Source: Pleurobrachia bachei
Lineage: Eukaryota > Ctenophora > Tentaculata > Cydippida > Pleurobrachiidae
Assembly (NCBI GenBank): GCA_000695325.1
Contig: AVPN01000540.1
Span: 2,895 to 26,972, forward strand
DNA: 24,078 nt
Reading direction: 5' to 3'
The position numbers and the translations under genes are program-made. Below are positions 1-10,092 of the stretch, in pieces. Position 1 is the first letter of the stretch. Each line of letters begins with the position of its first letter. Under the pieces are notes generated by a model. That model did no database searches and was not told the DNA's origin. It saw nothing but the letters and a program-made list of their open reading frames with translations.

Positions 1-94
1 AAAAAAATTTTCAAAAATTTTCGGGGGAAATTTATCCTGCCGTTAAATAGAGGTGCCGCTAAATAGAGGGCCGTTAAATAGAGGTCCGACTGTA
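1..94. mobile_element. Right end of a TA-flanked MITE (Tc1/mariner-pogo-like)
   Basis: The stretch carries three iterations of a subunit like gttaaatagaggt and ends in ggtccgactg followed by TA. This terminus matches, in reverse complement, the cagtcggacc start of the elements at 12181 and 19104. Only the right end lies in the window. The TA flank and CAGT terminus point to the Tc1/mariner-pogo group; no transposase is visible. Confidence 0.6.
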
Positions 95-838
95 TTATGC
101 TATATCTCCCATTAAATAGATTGCAATCGTCGGTTTATCTTTATATCTAATCCATGATTCCTAAACATTATTCAAGGGCGGCTTTGTCTGTTTTTTCACA
201 TTTGTTCTTCTCTGACCCCCATCATTTTCACTCCACTCCCGATATATAATGTGTACTAGAGCGAGGTGAAAATGAGGACATATTTTCACTCATTTTCCCT
301 TCATTGAGGAGGGGGAGGGGCAGTACCACGACCCGTCATGCACCAAACAGTATCTCGTGCCATGTGGTACCACTGCTCAGAGTTTTTTTAATTGAAGTTA
401 CAGATAATGCCTGGAAAATGATTAAATTGACCGAGAAAAGGAAACGAGTTATCGGGAAAATGAGTTTCGAAAATATCAGTATTTGGCACACCTTTTTAGC
501 CGTGCAAATGGGGATTGAACAGGAGAGGGGTAGTAGCATTATTGTATCACGTGGTGGGGTACTCAAAGCTCTCTATCTCCCTCCTCTCTCTCTCTCTCTC
601 TCTCTCCATCTCTAGAATACACTAGGTACAGGGTAGCACGATATCTAGTAGGCGTACTTATCACCTTCCTGATCAGGAGGGGGTCCTGTGATAGAGTCCT
701 TATTAAATGTTCTCCCCTTGTCTCCCCCATCTATCTTTCAAAGTCCGTTCAACCCAGTGAGCTGCCCTCGCAACTCTTTAGCTGGTCTGTCTCTCCCACC
801 TAGCATGTTCTTCGCGAGACAGGCACGGAGAGAGGAGG

Positions 839-918
<80 letters not shown>

Positions 919-1186
919 AAGAGAGAGAAAATGATACAAAATGATCTGCTGACTAAGTCTCCAGACAATGATCTGATATCTTCTTGACACAAAATATATT
1001 TCACTTTTGTCATCAGACCCATCTTAGTATCATCCAGGTCTAGTTCATCTTTTCTTGGGGAGTATGATTTCCAAATTGACCCTAATACTTGATCTACCGA
1101 ACCCTCGCAGAGCCACACAATCTAATTCTCTCTATCTCTCAGGACAGTCCTGAATCACAAATTGACCCCCTCCTCTTTCCCCACAG
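95..1186. other. Gene-free stretch with CT/GA microsatellites (intron or upstream of the homeobox gene)
   Basis: I see no coding exon here. There is a CT-dinucleotide run near 585-606 and a long GA run from about 837 to 930. The apparent Ser-Leu-rich minus-strand reading frames over the latter are translations of the repeat. The stretch ends in a pyrimidine-rich tract and an AG acceptor, so at least its 3' part is intron of the gene that follows. Confidence 0.6.
837..930. repeat. GA-dinucleotide microsatellite
   Basis: Nearly uninterrupted GA repeat of about 90 bases, with a few interruptions (ata, gcg, aaa) toward its ends. Confidence 0.95.
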
Positions 1187-1862
1187 GTCGATCATCTAAC
1201 AGCCAGATAAGCAAACAGCCGGATAACAAGGTGAAGAGAACAACCTACTCTGACCACCAAAAGAAGGTGATGAGCCACTACTATGAAAACGGGAACAGAT
1301 ACTTGGAGAGCTCGATGAGAAAGAAAATAGCAGAAGAACTGGGTCTGAGGTATGTTAGTTAGTTACATAATTATATCGTAGGGGTGTGGCCAAAGTTACA
1401 AATTCCCTACTCTAATCCTATATCGATTTATTGACCCAATGTGTCCCATACAGGCCTGACCAAGTGAAACGAAAGTGGCAGAATATGAGGGCCCAGGACA
1501 AACAAATAACACCCAACTTTGGTCTTAACACAGGCAGCTGTAAGTTTATAAAAATAGTTCTATGGGAAATCTAAAGAGTGTATTTTACTTGTTTATATGA
1601 TTAAAGAAATATAGAAGTTCTTCCCACGATAACCCGAGTATCACATGTGATAATTATCTGACACCCATCTCCTCTAGACTGCAGCTCACAGTCCAGCTTC
1701 ATGATCGACCGGAACAGGGGAGGACTAGCAAGGATTAGGAGTCTGACTGATAACGCAGCCCAAAGACGAACCACGGGCAACTACCAAAACAACATCCAGC
1801 TTTACCAAAACAACACATCAGGATTCTTTTCGGCTTCTCGACAAGGTAAACATAGTCTGTAG
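1187..1862 (+). CDS. Divergent homeobox protein, last three exons (5' part outside the window or not found)
   Basis: Exons are 1187-1349, 1454-1539 and 1678-1862, with acceptors cccacag, atacag and ctctag and donors gtatgt and gtaagt. Phases join without a break and end at TAG 1860-1862. The first two exons encode a homeodomain: KRTTYSDHQ opens helix 1, RKKIAEELGL forms helix 2, and DQVKRKWQNMRAQ is the recognition helix. Gln50, Asn51 and Arg53 are kept. Trp48 and Phe49 are replaced by Lys-Trp, and residue 52 is Met. There is one extra residue between helices 1 and 2, and a phase-2 intron interrupts codon 41. The tail is rich in Asn, Gln and Ser with no recognised domain. The likely role is a DNA-binding nuclear transcription factor; no family could be assigned. 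The first exon begins in phase 2, so an upstream exon must exist. A donor-like caag|gtaaac at 1845 could give another 3' end. Confidence 0.72.
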
Positions 1863-2290
1863 AGTGTAGACCCCCTTTCGTCACCATGACAACATGGCAA
1901 CGGGAGCAGCCTCCATTTAGGAGTAGAGACACTTGCGGTACAATATGTTTCTCAAGAAGACGGCAGTTTACTAGATTAAGATCTTTCCATACGACATATC
2001 GAAATGTAACAATTTGAACCTTCAGATAGCGGGAGCAAGTCACTGGGAAGCCATCTACCATTCTCTAACACTCTCGGGTACCCTTCCTTCATCTGAGGAA
2101 CTCACTATTTAGGAACACGTGTGTGTCAACATGTGTAGCTTGAACACGTCTGTGCAGTAGGACCATATCATGTTCAATGAGAGACATTCTGTAGGGACAC
2201 TAATTGTGTGTCAGCAATGAGACTCTGAAAAAACATTATACTGTCACGATGACCCCGTGATCACTAGAGAGAGCTGGACCATTGTCCATT
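1863..2290. other. 3' flank of the homeobox gene
   Basis: No exon was found on either strand. The stretch includes the likely 3' UTR of the homeobox gene and an X-box-like site at 1880-1893. The channel-array duplication starts at 2291, so the two genes are tail to tail. Confidence 0.5.
1880..1893. promoter_or_regulatory. X-box-like (RFX) motif
   Basis: GTCACCATGACAAC is an imperfect palindrome of the RFX X-box form (GTNNCCAT followed by RRNAAC). It lies just after the homeobox stop codon. Function is not shown; it is a sequence match only. Confidence 0.3.
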
Positions 2291-2537
2291 AGTTAGCTGT
2301 TATGAACGTTCTATAAGTGAGGCTTTGAACGTGTATTTTAACATTATACAGAAAGTTTACTAGGAAAGGAATCAAGAGACTTTGTATAACCAGGTGTGAA
2401 ATCAATATATTAACGTTTTATAAAGAGATTTGTACAACACGACTGGATACTGTGTAACACGAGTATCACTCCGCAGCAGTAAGAAACTGTTTGGATGATC
2501 AGTGTTTCCAGCGGTTACCATAGCGATATAAACAATG

Positions 2538-2551
2538 GTTACCATGGTAAC
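2538..2551. promoter_or_regulatory. Palindromic X-box (RFX-type), unit A
   Basis: GTTACCATGGTAAC is a perfect palindrome matching the RFX-factor X-box pattern. A half-match (gttaccatagcgat) lies about 20 bases upstream. It sits just 3' of the stop codon of channel copy A. Confidence 0.4.
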
Positions 2552-3789
2552 GAAGTTGATTGAGAGCTGAATGCTAACTGTCTGATTTACTACTAACTTC
2601 TTTCCTTCATTCTGCTACTAACCACTCGTAGTTTTCTGTACCCAAACTTCACGCTATACCGTATAAAGTCTATAATTGTAAAAATGCTCGCCCCCAGAAA
2701 TAGTCCCAACATTCCCCCGATATCGGCTAAAAGGTTCCAAAAATCATACTCTCGGACTTGGAAAACTTGCTCTGCGTACATGTCCCGGAAATACGTCTCC
2801 AAGATTACGTTGTTCTTCCTGAGGAGAGAGTTAAACTTGATTACAAAGTACAGAGGTTTCTACAATCATTCAGGGTTGTTAGTTTGTGAGTTTGTGAGTG
2901 CTAGATGATATGATGACATGATTATGATATAATACTAGTAACACGCGCCTCAAGTGGATGATATTGGTAATGTAAAAAAGGTTCGTTGTGGCTCAAGTGA
3001 TATACTAATTTGAAACAATTGCACACTTACAGAAAGTCATCCACGGTAAAATTATACTTCGTCCCCTCTCCATCTCTTATCTTTCCAGCCGCATACTCTC
3101 TGTAATAAGAAGAGGTGCATATAAAGGGCAATTTATTAGGGCCAATTCACCTCGGATACACACATATATTATGAGAGGAAGGGAGTAGGTTATGCATGGA
3201 GAGAATCTACCCACGCCCTGTTTAGGATTGCCTTGTTCGACCCTCCTTCCCCGGTTTGAACAAGACAAGTTTAAGATGGGTCATCATAATATAGGGGTTG
3301 TTATGTTCTAACCCTCTTTTACGGAGCGCACGCCGTAAGTATTATATGGGTAATGGGTATATCAGACCTGCATTGGACATACCTTGGAATAGCGGTAGTG
3401 GCGATTGATAATTCATAATCAAAGTGTTCACAGGGCACCCAACACCCACACTCCCGTGGATGACCCTTCTCGGGACTGGTCTGTGATTCATCCAGAACTG
3501 AGAGAAGATGGAGGAGGAGGTTAGTAGTCGGACAATACATTTGGGAAACCAGTTGTATAGTTGTTGAGTTACAGGTTGAGTAAGTTAATCCGCAGAAAAA
3601 CAGCGGCCAGAGAATTGGCCTGGCAGCACGTGAAAAAGATCATCACATTGTCAGCTCAATGCCAGTAACTTACCAAACTGGTGGTATGCCATTTTCCCAC
3701 ACTCGTTCATCTGTTTCAGAGAGCACGCCGTGTAGTTGTAGATATTGTGAGGGGGTAACACGGGAATACACCTATAGGGGTGAGTTTGG

Positions 3790-3945
3790 TAACGAAGGAG
3801 AGATCAGACTTGAGTTTATTACTTTAACTAAGGAGAGATCAGATGTGAGTTTATTTCTTTAACTAAGGAGAGATCAGATGTGAGTTTGTTACTCTAACTA
3901 AGGAGAGATCAGATGTGAGTTTGTTACTTAAACTAAGGAGAGAAA
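3790..3945. repeat. Intronic minisatellite, unit about 37 bases, copy A intron 8
   Basis: About four imperfect copies of a unit like aaggagagatcagatgtgag followed by tttgttactttaact lie between exons 8 and 9. The homologous intron of copy B carries its own diverged array. Confidence 0.85.
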
Positions 3946-4524
3946 TATGACTACTAACCCGCAGGATGCGTTCAGTTGTTTATCCCTGCACTCCGTATGG
4001 CAACTCTCCAAATCATACGCCCCATAGCTGTTCCTTTGTAGCGCGGAATTACATTTTCCTCCATCTTCCTCGGGCAACTCCCGTCTCTGTAACGGATAAA
4101 GGTTTTAAAGACATGGACCGACCCTTGTTACTATGGTTACCCTTCCTCGAAAATGTTACTATGGTTACCAGGTTCTCAGAATTCTCTAGAATATTTGGAT
4201 GCAATGCTCAATTCTATCCCGATTCTCAGACAAAAAGAGTTTCGGATATATAAAAGCAGCCACGTGACTTTTAATCAACAATTTGTTATCAGGGTCGAAA
4301 GTTTCCTGCGGCCGATAGTGCAGAGGGTTAGGAAAGTTTTTAACATTAAATGTTTAACAGTATAGCCCAAGTCGAATCACGTCATAGTAACACCAGACCT
4401 CAGTAAGTACTTGAGGGTGGTTACTTTAGGAAGTTGCCCATTCGAACCCCTTATGCAAGTCCAATAATCATTCAAAAAGTGCCTCAATGTCATATTTTAT
4501 ACGTCTTTCATCTGTAGTCTCTTT

Positions 4525-4604
4525 CACTAACCTCTATTCGTTTAAGTGTTACTCGGTAGTGCATCACTAACCTCTATTCGTTTAAGTGTTACTCGGTAGT
4601 GCAG
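4525..4604. repeat. 40-base perfect tandem duplication across an exon-intron border
   Basis: Bases 4525-4564 repeat at 4565-4604 with one difference at the last base. The unit spans the end of exon 7 and its splice donor (minus strand ATAGAG|gttagt), so copy A has two donor copies in a row. Copy B has one. Confidence 0.9.
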
Positions 4605-4629
4605 CCCGGGCGACATGATGATACCGGTA

Positions 4630-4679
4630 AAGGCACACGATCTCATGACACACATTACTACTTAGCGGTAATGTTTGGG
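4630..4679. other. 50-base block that is the non-reversed complement of its paralogue
   Basis: Compared base by base with 8073-8122 of copy B, all 50 positions are Watson-Crick complements in the same order, for example aaggcacacgatctcatgac against ttccgtgtgctagagtactg. Alignment on both sides continues as ordinary near-identity, with no length change. The block lies inside exon 7 and introduces stops. Complementing it back gives the copy B peptide. Confidence 0.95.
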
Positions 4680-6000
4680 AATCTGACCAGCTGAAGAAGT
4701 TGGTATTAGGAAAATGGAGTTAGCTCGACATGTTCTTAGTCTGAGATTGGTCGCACCAGGCCTAACAGTTGGCTACCAAAGCCTATAGAGCTGGATTGTT
4801 CAACCAAAGAGAGATCTAGATGGAGCTACACAGTTAAAGGCAATGATGATATGACCACAGTTCTCGCACGCTCCGTTTGAGTGAAACGAGAATGGGTCAG
4901 GCCAATACTCTGACAGAGCTACGCAGTTAAAAGCATGATTACTTACTCGTGTCAGTATAGTCTCGTCGGTTGGCGTTTAGTCGCAGATACACCGACCCAT
5001 AATCCCCTGCTTTAGAATGCAGAACACCTTTTGGGTTGAATCTAAAACACTTTCCAGTCGGACTCAACTCCTGGAATTAAAATATGAAGCTTTGCTTGGC
5101 CAACCATGTGGAACGTTTGTAGGTTTTGAGTTAATTGCTACAACCACGAAAAGTACACGGTAGGTAATTACGCTTTTAAAATTAATTCTGGCAACTAGGC
5201 CTTGGCCGAGGATAAATTCCTTGGTGATATAACAGACACACAGACGAACAGATGGCAGATGCATACAGGAGAGTGTATACCTCTTCAATCATGTTTGATC
5301 GGTCAGCGAAGATTTCCATATCCTCGCACCTCCTCGCATGGGCGTACGCACAGAATATCTTTGTGTCCTCCCAGGAGGGAGAGTTTCTAGAAAATAACAT
5401 GTGAAACTATATGGAAAATACTTTGGATAGTTCATTCCGTGACATACAAGAGTGATTCAAAACTCAAGACTCAAGTAAACTCAACCCGGCTCTGAAACTT
5501 TATGCAACAGCACTGTATGTACCTGTAAAAGTCCTGGTAAGGGACATTACCAATTTCATCCATGCCATCTCTAGTCCAATTAACGCGTTTCCAATCACTA
5601 ACATTGTTCCAGGTCTCCGCAAACAAATCATTTTCCTCTAAATACGATTTACTCACCTGGGCATACGGAATGTATAATGGGGTAGATCAATGGATTACAA
5701 CGTCAATTAGAACTTGTTTTACAAAGGACGGGGCTCTCCGATGTATCTCGAGCAGTTAGCTGTTATGAACGTTCTATAAGTGAGGCTTTGAACGTGTATT
5801 TTAACATTATACAGAAAGTTTACTAGGAAAGGAATCAAGAGACTTTGTATAACCAGGTGTGAAATCAATATATTAACGTTTTATAAAGAGATTTGTACAA
5901 CACGACTGGATACTGTGTAACACGAGTATCACTCCGCAGCAGTAAGAAACTGTTTGGATGATCAGTGTTTCCAGCGGTTACCATAGCGATATAAACAATG

Positions 6001-6014
6001 GTTACCATGGTAAC
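6001..6014. promoter_or_regulatory. Palindromic X-box (RFX-type), unit B
   Basis: Same perfect palindrome GTTACCATGGTAAC as at 2538-2551, in the same place 3' of the copy B stop codon. Confidence 0.4.
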
Positions 6015-6055
6015 GAAGTTGATTGAGAGCTGAATGCTAACTGTCTGATTTACTA

Positions 6056-9000
6056 CTAACTTCTTTCCTTCATTCTGCTACTAACCACTCGTAGTTTTCT
6101 GTACCCAAACTTCACGCTATACCGTATAAAGTCTATAATTGTAAAAATGCTCGCCCCCAGAAATAGTCCCAACATTCCCCCGATATCGGCTAAAAGGTTC
6201 CAAAAATCATACTCTCGGACTTGGAAAACTTGCTCTGCGTACATGTCCCGGAAATACGTCTCCAAGATTACGTTGTTCTTCCTGAGGAGAGAGTTAAACT
6301 TGGTTACAAAGTGCAGAGGTTTCTATGATCATTCAGGGTTGTTAGTTTGTGAGTGCTAGATGATGACATGATGATGATATAATATTTACTAGTAACACGC
6401 GCCTCAAGTGGATGATATTGGTAATGTAAAAAAGGTTCGTTGTGGCTCTAGTGTCGATATATATACTAATTTGAAACAATTGCACACTTACAGAAAATCA
6501 TCCACGGTAAAATTATACTTCGTCCCCTCTCCATCTCTTATCTTTCCAGCCGCATACTCTCTGGGTAATAAGAAGAGGTGCATAAAGGGCAATTTATTAG
6601 GGCCAATTCACCTCGCATACACACATATATTATGAGAGGAAGGGAGTAGGTTATGCATGGAGGGAATCTCCCCACGCCCTGTTTTGGATGGGTCATCAAT
6701 CATCATCATAGGGGTTGTTTTAGCTCTTTAAAAGAGCGCATGTCGCACGGAAAGAGGGTCGAGCAAGTATTATAGGGGTAATATGGGTATATCAGACCTG
6801 CGCCTTTATTATCCTGCTCAGAATCTTTCTCCGGGCTTTCTCCCTGCCATAATGATGAACACTGTTCATTAAACATACCTTGGAATAGCGGTAGTGGCGA
6901 TTGATAGTTCATAGTCAAAGTGTTCACAGGGCACCCAACAACCACATTCCCGTGGATGACCCTGCTCTGGACTGGTCTGTGATTCATCCAGAACTGGGAG
7001 TAGATGGGGGAGGTTAGTAGTCTGACTGGGAAACCAATTTTGTTTTGTTGCTTATTTAGAGGTTGACTAAGTTAATCCGCAGAAGAACAGCGGCCAGAGC
7101 ATTGGCCTGACAGCACGTGAAGAAGATCACCACAATGCCAGTACAACTTACCGAACTGGTGGTATGCCATTTTCCCGCACTCGTTCATCTGTTTCAGAGA
7201 GCACGCGGTGTAGTTGTAGATATTGTGAGGGGGTAACACAGGAATACACCTAGGGGTGATTTTGTTACTTTAACTAAGGAGAGAGCAGATATGAGTTTGT
7301 TACTTTAACTAAGGAGAGATCAAATGTGAGTCTGTTAGTTAAGAGAGATCAGTTGTGAGTTTCTTACTTTAACTAAGGAGAGTTTGTTACTTTAACTAAG
7401 GAGAGAGAAATATGACTACTAACCCACAGGATGCGTTCAGTTGTTTATCCCTGCACTCCGTATGGCAACTTTCCAAGTCATAAGCCCCATAGCTGTTCCT
7501 TTGTAGCGCGGAGTTACACTTTCCTCCATCTTCCTCGGGCAACTCTCGTCTCTGTAGTAATATAGAGTCTTGGAAAAGCTTTTACAGACATGGACCGACC
7601 CGTGTTTCCATTGGTACCCCTTACTCGACAATGTTACTATCGTTACCATTCTCTAGAATGTTTGGATGCAATTCTCAATTCTTTCCCGATTCTCAGACAG
7701 AATGAGTTTCGGATATAAAAGCAGCCACGTGACTTGATTAATCAACAATTTGTTATCAGGGGCGAAAGTTTCCTACGGCCGATTGTGCAGGGGGCAGGAA
7801 AGTTTTTAACACCAACTGTTTAACAGTATAGGCCATGCAGCACACTAGTCCAGTCACGTCATCTAGTGACACCTGACCTCAACAAGTACTCAGAGGGGAA
7901 GTAACCTAGTCGAGCCCCTGACAGGTACATTAATCATTCAAAAGTGCTTCGATGTCATATTTTATACTTCCCTTTACAGTCTCCTCCACTAAAAACTCCA
8001 TCTGCATCACTAACCTCTATTCGTTTAAGTGTTACTCGGTAGTGTAGTCCGGGCGACATGATGATACCAGTGTTCCGTGTGCTAGAGTACTGTGTGTAAT
8101 GATGAATCGCCATTACAAACCCAATCTGACCAGCTGAAGAAGTTGGTATATTAGGAAAATGGAGTTAGCTCGACATGTTCTCAGTCTGAGATTGGTCGCA
8201 CCAGGCCTAACAGTTGGCTACCAAAGCCTATAGAGCTGGATTGTTCAACCAAAGAGAGATCTAGATGGAGCTACACAGTTAAAGGCAATGATGATATGAC
8301 CACAGTTCTCGCACGCTCCGTTTGAGTGAAACGAGAATGGGTCAGGCCAATACTCTGACAGAGCTACGCAGTTAAAAGCATGATTACTTACTCGTGTCAG
8401 TATAGTCTCGTCGGTTGGCGTTGAGTCGCAGATACACAGACCCATAATCCCCTGCTTTAGAATGTAGAACACCTTTTGGGTTGAATCTAAAACACTTTCC
8501 AGTCGGACTCAACTCCTGGAATTAAAATATGAAGCTTTGCTTGGCCAACCATGTGGAACGTTTGTAGGTTTTGAGTTAATTGCTACAACCACGAAAAGTA
8601 CACGGTAGGTAATTACGCTTTTAAAATTAATTCTGGCAACTAGGCCTTGGCCGAGGACAAATTCCTTGGTGATATAACAGACACACAGACGAACAGATGC
8701 ATACAGGAGAGTGTATACCTCTTCAATCATGTTTGATCGGTCAGCGAAGATTTCCATATCCTCGCACCTCCTCGCATGGGCGTACGCACAGAATATCTTT
8801 GTGTCCTCCCAGGAGGGAGAGTTTCTAGAAAATAACATGTGAAACTATATGGAAAATACTTTGGATAGTTCATTCCGTGACATACAAGAGTGATTCAAAA
8901 CTCAAGACTCAAGTAAACTCAACCCGGCTCTGAAACTTTATGCAACAGCACTGTATGTACCTGTAAAAGTCCTGGTAAGGGACATTACCAATTTCATCCA

Positions 9001-9972
9001 TGCCATCTCTAGTCCAATTAACGCGTTTCCAATCACTAACATTGTTCCAGGTCTCCGCAAACAAATCATTTTCCTCTAAATACGATTTACTCACCTGGGC
9101 ATACGGAATGTATAATGGGGTAGATCAATGGATTACAACGTCAATTAGAACTTGTTTTACAAAGGACGGGGCTCTCCGATGTATCTCGAGCACGGTATCT
9201 TGTGCAGAGTCACGAAGCGCCTGCGAAGGAGCCCCCAGTACATGAAATCTGAGGGGAGAGTAACTTACCCTGTTTAGATTGCACAGTGAAATGGTTGGGA
9301 ACTGCATACTCCCATGCTCGTTGTGGTACACGTTTATCTTGGTGCTGACCGGCTTAGAGAGGTACTTGTGAACAGACTTGGAGATGTTGTGAAGGGTGTA
9401 GGTTAGAGCCAGGGCCCACGCTGTGGATAAGTATGGGGTGAGTATAATAGAGGGTAGATTAATAGTCTAGTTAAAATGAGATTATGTGGCAATGGGTTGT
9501 TACTCAACAACTAATGAGACCAATTAAGTTATGGAATAATGAACACGCTGTGATCAAGTTTACCGAGGTAAAATAACCACTTTGTAGCAGTGATGCATTT
9601 TCGTTTTTCCTTCTTCCCTCCTCTTATTTCTTCCACTGTTTCAGCCTCTACTGGTGTGCTTGATTCTTCCAGCGGCTCCTCCCTAAAACAGGGAAAAAGT
9701 TCTACAAAACATGCTGCTATAACTCTAAAAACACAATAAAACAGGCCAATATATATTTGTTATCTTGATTCGGAGATACTTTTGGGTCGAATCCAGGAAA
9801 GTTTAAAATGTGAGAAGCAACGATTTTCATTTCCGTACGTCATCGGTATAATATTTGGATGATTCCCATTTCGTTTAGGTACGAATTTCTGCTGCAGTAC
9901 CCCACTAATCAGTTTCTTGGAGCTCGGATGAATAAATCGCATCCGCTGTAATCCCTCACGGTTGTCGCCCAT
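6056..9972 (-). CDS. DEG/ENaC (amiloride-sensitive) sodium channel subunit, copy B, complete, 12 exons
   Basis: Exons in order are 9839-9972, 9564-9682, 9269-9420, 8961-9094, 8719-8824, 8392-8515, 8015-8133, 7424-7551, 7152-7249, 6879-6966, 6492-6560 and 6056-6281. They sum to 1497 bases, i.e. 498 residues plus stop, with every phase compatible. The product is a plasma-membrane cation channel subunit of the trimeric DEG/ENaC family. TM1 is near residues 79-98. FPTISLCNLNR (125-135) is the family signature after TM1. The extracellular domain holds GKCFRFNPKG (exon 6), ISPGLHYRVTL-like sequence (exon 7), and paired cysteines ESCHTEC, SCGC and CGCWVPC. TM2 carries LLADIGGMLGLFLGAS (453-468) with the GAS selectivity filter. 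Sequons such as NVS, NWT, NAS, NYT and NFT suggest glycosylation. No His-Gly gating motif is seen before TM1. The exon 1 donor (ac|gtacgg) is weak and that border is the least certain. The start was taken at the ATG at 9972, since frames above it lack a better one. Confidence 0.88.
7253..7405. repeat. Intronic minisatellite, copy B intron 8
   Basis: Imperfect repeats of the same aaggagagatcagatgtgag-type unit as in copy A, with shorter and more degenerate copies. Confidence 0.8.
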
Positions 9973-10092
9973 AACGGGACCCACATCATTTCATAATACC
10001 CCGATCGGATATAATACACCACGGTAGCTCACTGAATAATAAAAAAAAATAAGATGGTTACAATTGTGTGGTTCATCTTATTTACAAGTACA
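8370..10092. repeat. Duplicated 1723-base block (exons 1-6 plus upstream region), proximal copy
   Basis: The block is homologous to 10093-11846. Bases 8371-9185 and 10094-10908 differ at only a handful of sites; introns 1-2 are more diverged. The block includes about 120 bases upstream of exon 1, so the promoter-proximal region is duplicated too. The junction at 10092/10093 joins upstream DNA of copy B to intron 6 of copy C. Confidence 0.9.

Larger units (their letters stand above)
2593..5656 (-). pseudogene. DEG/ENaC channel copy A, exons 4-12 only, probably non-functional
   Basis: Exons by homology to copy B are 5523-5656 (4), 5281-5386 (5), 4947-5070 (6), 4572-4690 (7), 3959-4086 (8), 3674-3771 (9), 3383-3470 (10), 3031-3099 (11) and 2593-2818 (12). 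Exons 1-3, with TM1 and the cytoplasmic N-terminus, are absent: upstream on the minus strand comes the 3' flank of copy B. Exon 7 contains stops because of the complemented block at 4630-4679. The exon 10 acceptor reads CG (minus strand, 3472-3471) where copy B has AG, and no other AG nearby keeps the frame. Elsewhere I count about 24 synonymous changes against copy B and one amino-acid change (Gln to Lys at the start of exon 10), so these exons were under selection until recently or were homogenised by gene conversion. Exon 12, with TM2 and the GAS filter, is identical to copy B. It could alternatively supply 3' exons to a longer transcript. Confidence 0.7.
2291..5753. repeat. Tandem duplication unit A of the channel array
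   Basis: This unit of 3463 bases is followed directly by a homologous unit at 5754-9191. Bases 2291-3060 match 5754-6530, and about 4690-5753 match 8133-9191, almost without differences. The middle part (exons 8-10 and their introns) is clearly more diverged and has indels. The junction at 5753/5754 joins intron 3 of copy A to the 3' flank of copy B. Confidence 0.9.
5754..9191. repeat. Tandem duplication unit B of the channel array
   Basis: This unit of 3438 bases is homologous to 2291-5753. A 7-base insertion in unit A (intron 5) and several intron indels explain the difference in length. Confidence 0.9.

Noticed and set aside
304-615. 103-residue plus-strand frame upstream of the homeobox exons
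   Set aside because: No acceptor or donor linking it to the homeobox gene in phase, and its end is microsatellite-derived.
738-1118. Minus-strand open frames rich in Ser-Leu
   Set aside because: They are translations of the GA microsatellite and have no other features.
2684-2908. Plus-strand frame over the last channel exon (also at 6147-6359), and similar plus-strand frames at 5562-5759, 9000-9245 and 10723-10977
   Set aside because: They are antisense shadows of minus-strand DEG/ENaC exons that have family motifs and splice sites.
3780-3945. Possible CRISPR-like array
   Set aside because: The units are contiguous imperfect tandem copies without unique spacers, inside a channel intron of an animal genome.
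4630-4679. Ordinary small inversion in copy A
   Set aside because: The reverse complement of 8073-8122 does not match; only the non-reversed complement does.
8245-8472. Open frame reading through channel exon 6 into intron 6
   Set aside because: It is out of frame with the exon's conserved GKCFRFNPKG reading and its intron part shows no channel similarity.
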